Shown one piece after another: positions 62,236-64,000 of a stretch of DNA of 64,000 bases. A program made the translations under genes and the position numbers. The stretch's first letter is position 1. Every line of letters begins with the position of its first letter. Below the pieces are notes generated by a model, which worked only from the letters and a program-made list of their open reading frames with translations, did not search any database and was not told the origin of the DNA. The stretch comes from Vibrio gazogenes (GTDB taxonomy: Bacteria > Pseudomonadota > Gammaproteobacteria > Enterobacterales > Vibrionaceae), in contig NZ_CP092587.1 of NCBI RefSeq assembly GCF_023920225.1, positions 434,001-498,000 of the forward strand, written 5' to 3'.

Positions 62236-63756
62236 ATGGAAACTGAGATAGAACTGAAGTTTTTCGTTTCTTCTGAATATTCAGATGTTTTGCGTCGTAA
62301 GATTGCCCAGACCAAAATTTTACAGCATCGTTGCCGTGAATTAGAGAATATATATTTTGATACGCCGGATAACTGGCTGCGTCAACATGATATCGGTCTG
62401 CGAATCCGATGTTGTGATGGTGTGTATGTGCAGACGGTGAAAACCGCTGGGCGGGTTGTTGCTGGTTTACATCAGCGACCGGAATACAATGCCGAACATG
62501 ACCGCAATACCCCTTCTCTTTCCCTCCATCCTCAAGATATTTGGCCCGAAGACCGCACTGCCGAGCAACTGGAAGCAGAACTTCTCCCTCTTTTTTCAAC
62601 TGATTTTACACGTGAACAGTGGCTTGTCGGTATGCCTGACGGTAGTCAAATTGAAGTCGCTTTCGATCAGGGGAAAGTGATCGTCGGAGAATTGGAAGAC
62701 CCGATTTGTGAGGTTGAACTGGAGTTGAAGTCAGGTCAGACTGATGCTTTATTTTCGCTGGCAAGAACATTGAGTGATGAAGGCGGCGTTCGTCTCGGAA
62801 ATTTAAGTAAGGCTGCCAGAGGTTATCGACTGGCTTCCGGATATGTGGGTGATGAGACGAAGCCTTTGGCCTTGGTTGAAACAACAGCCAATGACACAGT
62901 TGAATCTTGCTTTATCAATTCCTTGGAACATGCTTTAGAACATTGGCATTATCATGAACAGATTTATGTCGAAAAGGCATCGATAGAAGCATTGCATGAA
63001 ATTAGATATGCAATTTGTTTTATTCGTCAGACGCTTGCTGTATATAGTGATATTGTGCCTCGGCGTGCGAGTGCCATCCTGCGTCAGGAGCTCAAATGGC
63101 TGGAGCAGGAATTGTCTTGGTTGAAGAAGTCCAATTATCTCAATTATCTCTGTGAAGACAAAGGCCATATTTTGCGCAAGTTGGACGCTCGGAAGTTTTT
63201 ATTGTCGGAGCTTCGGACCTTGAAGGATGACTTACCGTCAACACAAGATATGTTGAAACTATTTTATTGTTCTCGTTATGTCGGTTTGATTCTCGACTTG
63301 AGTCGTTGGATTTTGACCAAAGGGTGGCAGCCTTTTCTGAATGAGAAAGCCCGAGTCATGATGGCGGAGTCGATTGAGCCGTTTTCAGCTGAGCAACTGG
63401 AACGCACTTGGAATGAGTTGTTAGCCGCTTTTCCCGCGGATAAGCAGTTCTCCAAACAGGATTATTTGATTCAGCAATATTGCCTGATGAGAAATTTATA
63501 CACCGGTATTGGATTTGCCAGCCTTTATAATGAAAGTGAACGCCAGTCCTTTCGATTACCATGGGCTGACTTGTTGCAAGGGATTGAGGATCTTTTAACG
63601 CTTGAACCATTAGAGCAGCAGGTTGATAAGCTTGAAGGCGATCAGCAAGAGCAATTAAAACGGTGGTTGATTCGGCAGGAAAACTCGATTCTTCATGCCA
63701 TGGAGCAAACCAGAAATATCAGTATGAGTGTGACACCTTATTGGAAGCATGTGTAA
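62236..63756 (+). CDS. ygiF: Inorganic triphosphatase YgiF (CYTH-CHAD)
   Basis: YgiF hydrolyses inorganic triphosphate. The N-terminal CYTH domain (about 1-200) begins METEIELKFF with the ExExK motif and contains the expected Arg/Lys/Glu-rich strands (GLRIRCCDGVYVQTVK). A CHAD-type helical domain follows. ATG 62236 with AAAGG upstream is preferred to 62179. At 506 residues it is longer than the 433-residue E. coli protein, with the extra length at the C-terminus. It is divergent from the DUF47-pit pair. Confidence 0.88.
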   Translation: METEIELKFFVSSEYSDVLRRKIAQTKILQHRCRELENIYFDTPDNWLRQHDIGLRIRCCDGVYVQTVKTAGRVVAGLHQRPEYNAEHDRNTPSLSLHPQDIWPEDRTAEQLEAELLPLFSTDFTREQWLVGMPDGSQIEVAFDQGKVIVGELEDPICEVELELKSGQTDALFSLARTLSDEGGVRLGNLSKAARGYRLASGYVGDETKPLALVETTANDTVESCFINSLEHALEHWHYHEQIYVEKASIEALHEIRYAICFIRQTLAVYSDIVPRRASAILRQELKWLEQELSWLKKSNYLNYLCEDKGHILRKLDARKFLLSELRTLKDDLPSTQDMLKLFYCSRYVGLILDLSRWILTKGWQPFLNEKARVMMAESIEPFSAEQLERTWNELLAAFPADKQFSKQDYLIQQYCLMRNLYTGIGFASLYNESERQSFRLPWADLLQGIEDLLTLEPLEQQVDKLEGDQQEQLKRWLIRQENSILHAMEQTRNISMSVTPYWKHV

Positions 63757-64000
63757 CCTGAAAAAACGAATTGCTGCGTCGGGATGGCGCAGCCGATAAG
63801 CCCCGCTTCTTGTCTTTTTTCATATCTAAAATGAAGAAAGACTACAGAACAGCTCCGATGAGTCGATATAATTGTCATCGTTTGAGCATCAAATCAATCT
63901 GCCATTATGAGTTGTCTGAAAATATAAGGGAATCTACGCTGTTGTTGATGGCCTTCATAATGTTTGAAAATGAATTTTGGTATGCTCTTTGTTATTGCAA
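63757..64000. other. Downstream region at window end
   Basis: No gene start is visible. A short stem GCTGCG/CGCAGC (63773-63793) precedes a T-run near 63814, but they are about 20 bp apart and not a convincing terminator. In E. coli glnE follows ygiF; its start is not seen here. Confidence 0.35.

Overview
The window reads as a Vibrionaceae chromosome, most likely Vibrio itself. The evidence is the vibrio-like 5S rRNA, the clusters leuO-ilvIH, rpoE-rseABC-lepA-lepB-rnc-era-recO-pdxJ-acpS and relA-mazG-pyrG-eno, and housekeeping proteins close to known vibrio sequences. The species cannot be named from sequence alone.

Layout. 1-3314 is the distal end of an rRNA operon (23S, 5S, tRNA-Thr, second 5S, terminator), arranged like E. 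coli rrnD. 3357-5641 is an IS630-family element whose transposase is split by an IS110-family element. The non-coding end of that IS110 element folds into nested stems, as expected for a bridge RNA. 5655-10828 (minus strand) is the leucine operon leuABCD with promoter, leucine-rich leader peptide and attenuator. 11294-12870 holds a PAP2 phosphatase and a glycosyltransferase. 13275-16949 holds leuO and ilvIH.

17009-24927 is the most accessory-looking block. On the minus strand are gabD, gabT and a MocR/GabR-type regulator. Diverging from gabD is a TRAP transporter (dctPQM). The shared intergenic region has three copies of a TGGTACCAG-like box. The regulator has Ser where the family has its PLP-binding Lys, and carries an extra C-terminal domain of about 110 residues. 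I take this to be a GABA or related omega-amino-acid uptake and catabolism unit.

25107-35249 holds serA, rpiA, fau, 6S RNA, zapA, ygfB, ubiH, ubiI, a small unknown protein, a possible structured RNA, a YbaK-type deacylase overlapping ygfZ, sdhE and ygfX. A small MITE-like element with 21-bp perfect ends sits exactly at the ygfX stop codon. 35546-46941 carries nadB (minus) and the envelope-stress/translation/DNA-repair supercluster from rpoE to acpS. 46944-59127 carries barA, rlmD, relA, mazG, pyrG, eno and cca. 59196-63756 carries ygiM, a Pit-type phosphate permease with its PhoU-like partner, and ygiF.

Most genes are core and ordinary. The features that stand out are the degenerate regulator and its operator array, the nested insertion sequences with the structured RNA, the MITE that seems to have removed a terminator's U-tract, and the structured segment near 32.6 kb.
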